A stretch of 64,000 nt of DNA. Source: Silurus meridionalis (Eukaryota; Chordata; Actinopteri; Siluriformes; Siluridae). The position numbers and the translations under genes are program-made. This document shows, piece by piece, positions 61,501 through 64,000 of the stretch. Below the pieces are notes generated by a model. The model saw only the letters and a list, made by a program, of their open reading frames with translations. It searched no databases and had not been told where the DNA came from. The stretch spans positions 13,880,311-13,944,310 of the forward strand of contig NC_060904.1 in assembly GCF_014805685.1 (NCBI RefSeq), in the 5' to 3' direction. Numbering within the stretch: position 1 is the stretch's first letter; each line of letters starts with the position of its first letter.

Positions 61501-62405
61501 ATTAATTTATATAATATTTAACCAGATAATTATATCTATCTATATTAATTGTAGTAGTATGTGTGCTATTCTTTTATTATTTAGAAAGTGACCAATATTT
61601 GATATGTAGATTGATTTCTTCTCGCTAAACTGTTTCTCAAGTGTGTTCTCTCGCAGCACCGCTGCTGCTATGTGAATATGACGTATCACAATGCTACGGA
61701 GACGGAGGCGTGTCCTGAGTGTCACATAGAATAAAGATTAACATGGCAGAGGTAGAGCTGTAACTTTCTGCAGACCGAACAGGAAAAGAACATCTGGATT
61801 TATTTAATCTTTTTTCTTTTCTTTTCTTTGCACTATAAAAGCCTGTTTGTGAAAGGGCCATTCGTTAGAAGTCAGAAGTCACTTAAGTAAAGTGATTATT
61901 TGTTGTTTGTCTGAATTTGTACCATAATGAATTGCATAGCATCATATTTTTTTCCATTGCATCATATTAAACTGTGTTGAATCAAATTGAAATCGTATCG
62001 CTGCATCGTATCGCATCGGCCTCAGTACCTGTGTGTATATAACTAAACCCTGACCCCAGAACACTTCCCCTATAAAATCTTGATGTCACATTTGGACTTA
62101 TGTTCTTGTGGTCAACTCGGAAACAATTTGTTTCATTTATTCAGATAAGCAAGTCTTGTTTTTTGAGGAAGCAAAAAATTAAGTCTAACCAACTTTCGGT
62201 TTATTTAAAATGGCCCAGCCGACTGTGTGTGCATGTGTGTGGTGTGTGTGGTGTGTGTGGCTTTACCTGGCGCTGGAGCACTTCTCCTGAGAAATCGTCT
62301 CCACCGAAACTCGGCTCCAGCAGCCGAAGGATGAGGAGAAGACGACTCACACCAGTGGCTGCAGAAAACTGCATCATCTGTAATGAAGGCACCAGGTTTG
62401 TGTAC
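57726..62405 (-). CDS. Unidentified gene, C-terminal 162 residues of a probable alpha/beta-hydrolase-fold protein (partial)
   Basis: Four - strand exons (62405-62267, 59131-59049, 58930-58834, 57896-57726) join with GT/AG borders and matching phases into one open frame ending in TGA. Such consistency is unlikely by chance. The protein segment has a helical stretch (GVSRLLLILRLLEP), then FLNESASQ, then a strand-plus-loop SVFIGDSFDEQLP, and finally YPQAKLVRIQGADRHMIS near the end. In alpha/beta hydrolases the C-terminal part normally has a strand followed by the catalytic Asp and then a G-x-x-x-H-type loop with the catalytic His. Here D of GDSFDEQ and H of ADRHMI would fit. This is inference from pattern only. 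The nucleophile-elbow exon is not in the window. The gene converges on zfpm2 with about 0.3 kb between the zfpm2 poly(A) signal and this stop. I do not recognise the gene. Confidence 0.6.
57899..57923. repeat. (AC)n microsatellite at acceptor of the - strand terminal exon
   Basis: About 12 AC units (GT on the - strand) sit directly at the splice acceptor as its upstream tract. Confidence 0.9.
58060..58485. mobile_element. Tc1/mariner-like non-autonomous repeat
   Basis: AAAGGGTCTGAATACTTAGG and the end AGGGTCTGAATACTTTCCGT then ACCCACTGTA are the well-known end signature of a fish Tc1-like family. No transposase remains. It lies in the last intron of the - strand gene. Confidence 0.6.
58517..58583. 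repeat. (AT)n microsatellite
   Basis: About 33 AT units. Confidence 0.97.
58834..58930 (-). CDS. Unidentified convergent gene: internal exon with putative catalytic-acid loop
   Basis: This 97 nt exon begins after CTCCACAG and ends at CGA before GTGAGT. Its first base completes the Arg codon of the previous exon and it leaves in phase 0. It encodes EISKFKLLSS through PAPLNR, including the strand-like SVFIGD and the acidic SFDEQLP. Confidence 0.6.
59049..59131 (-). CDS. Unidentified convergent gene: internal exon
   Basis: This 83 nt exon begins after GGATCAG and ends before GTAAAC. It is phase 0 in, with two bases carried over. It encodes KYLLSNPAHQ through NESASQV plus two bases of an Arg codon completed by the next exon. 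Confidence 0.6.
59265..59580 (+). mobile_element. Tc1-derived dispersed repeat fragment
   Basis: This is one of the better-preserved copies: TTTTCCCTTCACTTGGACTA, CTGCTATAGAGCTCTGACCT, CAATCCTATTGAACACATTT, GGGATGAATTGGAGCTCAGC and ACTTTACTAACACCCTTGTG. The translation approximates DLNPIEHIWDELE, the end of a Tc1 DDE domain. Confidence 0.75.
59585..61350. other. Intron of the - strand gene, nothing recognised
   Basis: Mixed AT-rich sequence with A-runs. No exon with compatible phase was found between 59,131 and 62,267, and the flanking exons already join in phase. Confidence 0.4.
61350..62030. mobile_element. DNA-transposon-like repeat with ATCGATGCATC-type ends
   Basis: The left part has ATTGCAATCAATGCATCAAA and TGTATCGGATCGAAGCA. 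The right part has GAAATCGTATCGCTGCATCG. These approximate inverted copies of an ATGCATCGAT/CGTATCG motif and resemble fish hAT-type elements. No transposase frame. Confidence 0.45.
62267..62405 (-). CDS. Unidentified convergent gene: first exon visible in window
   Basis: This 139 nt exon begins after TTTCAG and ends in CGCCAG before GTAAAG (read on the - strand). It enters with the last base of a codon and leaves in phase 0. It encodes YTNLVPSLQM through EVLQRQ (46 residues). An (AC/GT)n microsatellite abuts both splice sites. Earlier exons were not found between here and 64000. Confidence 0.6.
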
Positions 62406-62452
62406 CTGAAACACACACACACACTTTTTTCAATCCATCTATATATAAATAA

Positions 62453-62455
<3 letters not shown>

Positions 62456-62526
<71 letters not shown>
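62456..62526. repeat. (AT)n microsatellite
   Basis: About 35 AT units. Confidence 0.97.
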
Positions 62527-62532
<6 letters not shown>

Positions 62533-62533
<1 letters not shown>

Positions 62534-62690
62534 ACGCTGTTAAATCCTCAAATCTGATTGGTCAGGAGGATTCTTTTTGTATCACAGCAGCTCCTAGAAT
62601 AGTGCACGTGATGTCACATGGGCGTAAACCTACAAACTACGCAAAATCGTGAAACTTCTGTGAAATGGACATGTGACACGTCTAAATATA
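62533..62690. repeat. Dispersed repeat (MITE-like)
   Basis: GCTGTTAAATCCTCAAATCT, CTGATTGGTCAGGAGGATTC and ATCACAGCAGCTCCTAGAAT. Related to 22,950-23,150. Confidence 0.5.
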
Positions 62691-62699
62691 ACAGCAAGT

Positions 62700-63235
62700 C
62701 AAATGCCGGGTAATGTTGTGATGTCACCCGATGTCACTAGCCACGGAAAAAACAAAGCGACTATACCAGGCACGTGAGGTATCTGCGTCAGGCACGTGAG
62801 GAATCGTCGTGTTTTGAAATAATTTCACAAGGTGCGCACATTACGAGAGGGAGCAGGAAAAGGTGAAGGGAAGAAAACTGAGAAATCAACACTGGTCACA
62901 GCTCAGTGGGTCTGTGTATTGGCTACAGGGTCCAATCAATAATAAGAGAGAAACTCATGCTTTCCCCGACAAAAACACACACACTCAACCATTAAACAAA
63001 AACACTTACACTAGAGATTTATAGCAAACTATAAAACAGTTGACGTTGCTCTTTGTCGCCATTAAGCATGGTGCCACGGCTGAACTGCAACCATATTGAT
63101 GAAATCAGCGCTAAAGCGGCTGTAGGAAGTGTTCAATCCTGGTCCTGGAGTATCCCTTAGGTGCATCTTAGTCAAAAAGGTGCAGCTTGGAAGCAATTCA
63201 TGAAGCTAAACAAGCAGCTTAGGCGAGAAAGTTTG
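62700..63235. other. Stretch upstream of the visible - strand exons, nothing recognised
   Basis: I looked for a further - strand exon carrying a nucleophile motif and found none with acceptable borders. Confidence 0.35.
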
Positions 63236-63239
63236 TTTT

Positions 63240-63480
63240 GACCTAGAGCTACACATTTTGGACAGAAGTACTGGGACACCTGGCTTTTCCAGCCATATGC
63301 AGCTCTTCTCTAAAAAAAAAAAAAAGTAAAAAAACTGTTACCACAAAGTTGAAGGCACACAATTGTTGTTTTAGCATTACATTGTACCTCTGTACAAAGC
63401 CAGCTTCATGTAAATATGCTTTACATGGGTTGGAGTGGAAGATCTTAAGTGGCCTGCTATGAAGCTCTGACCACAACCCC
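63240..63480 (+). mobile_element. Tc1-derived dispersed repeat fragment
   Basis: ACACATTTTGGACAGAAGTA then CTGGGACACCTGGC is the element end. ACAAAGCCAGCTTCATGTAA, GGGTTGGAGTGGAAGATCTT and GGCCTGCTATGAAGCTCTGA are internal family blocks. Confidence 0.7.
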
Positions 63481-64000
63481 TATTGAAATATGGAAAATGT
63501 AAATTATGATACATTTGTTTTTTGGATTTGAATGTGCACTTGCTAGCAGCCACTGGTGCCATTGCTGTTTGAGATGTGCCTCCTAAGAGCCCGTAGGATG
63601 TGCTAACTGACAGTAATAAAGTTGTTTTTGCTCCTTTCTCATCCATGATTGAAAGCTTCATATTTTTTGTAAAGTGACATTTTTATGTCAAGTAATAATA
63701 AAATATATATAATAAAAAAGTAATAAGTTAAATATTTGGTTAAGTAAATTAACTTGCAACTGCTGCTAATGTCTCAACTATTGTACTGGTTGAAATTGGA
63801 ATTTAAATAGTATTTACTAGTTAAACTGAAGCAATATAACAAATCGAAAGCATAATTTACTATTAATTTACTTTTGTTATTTAATCATTTAAAATTTGTT
63901 GATGATTCACAAGAAAAAGGAGTGTGAGCCACCCTGCGAACATATCACTCAGAGACAGACTCTGAGTTCTGACATATTTACTATATTGGCGAGCCAGCCA
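63481..64000. other. Window end, AT-rich, nothing recognised
   Basis: No exon, RNA gene or known repeat seen. Confidence 0.4.

Noticed and set aside
62406..64000. Search for further 5' exons of the - strand gene
   Set aside because: No frame with suitable borders or a hydrolase nucleophile motif was found. The 94-codon frame at 63,377-63,661 overlaps a Tc1-derived repeat.

Overview
This window is vertebrate genomic DNA, almost certainly from a teleost fish. It has long introns with GT/AG borders, very dense dinucleotide microsatellites, many broken Tc1/mariner-type DNA transposons, and protein-coding exons that read as a vertebrate GATA cofactor. The dispersed repeats (a tail ending in a GAATT-rich stretch, a tRNA-SINE-like unit, Tc1 fragments) resemble those of ostariophysan fish such as catfishes. 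That placement is an impression, not a measurement.

Positions 1 to about 57,450 are the 3' part of zfpm2 (FOG2), on the + strand. Four exons are visible (5192-5303, 51865-52071, 53355-53579, 53944-56408). They join in phase into 1,002 residues ending in a stop codon. They carry the PR/SET-like domain, eight zinc fingers (five C2HC, three C2H2), a basic nuclear-localisation-type cluster and the PIDLS CtBP-binding motif. The N-terminal exons lie before the window. The exons encoding the PR domain are separated by a 46.6 kb intron that makes up most of the window.

The large intron has no gene I can support. It alternates between (a) simple repeats and transposon remnants and (b) base-balanced, non-repetitive islands that are candidates for conserved regulatory elements, as expected of a developmental-regulator locus. 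Its main structural features are a 1.77 kb tandem duplication (42,035-45,590), a 32 bp minisatellite (17.2-17.9 kb), a higher-order repeat (10.1-10.7 kb), an (AAT)n/(ATT)n inverted pair (26.76-26.93 kb), and several 0.6-1.0 kb elements with imperfect terminal inverted repeats.

Downstream of zfpm2, on the - strand and converging on it, lies the 3' end of a second gene (57,726-62,405). Four exons with consistent phases encode 162 C-terminal residues that look like the end of an alpha/beta-hydrolase-fold protein. I do not recognise the gene. Its 5' exons are not visible and probably lie past the window end.

I found no tRNA, rRNA, CRISPR or bacterial-type feature, and nothing I would call a new biological system. 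The items most worth checking are the tandem duplication (real or assembly artefact), the transposon fragment abutting a zfpm2 splice acceptor, and the unidentified convergent gene.
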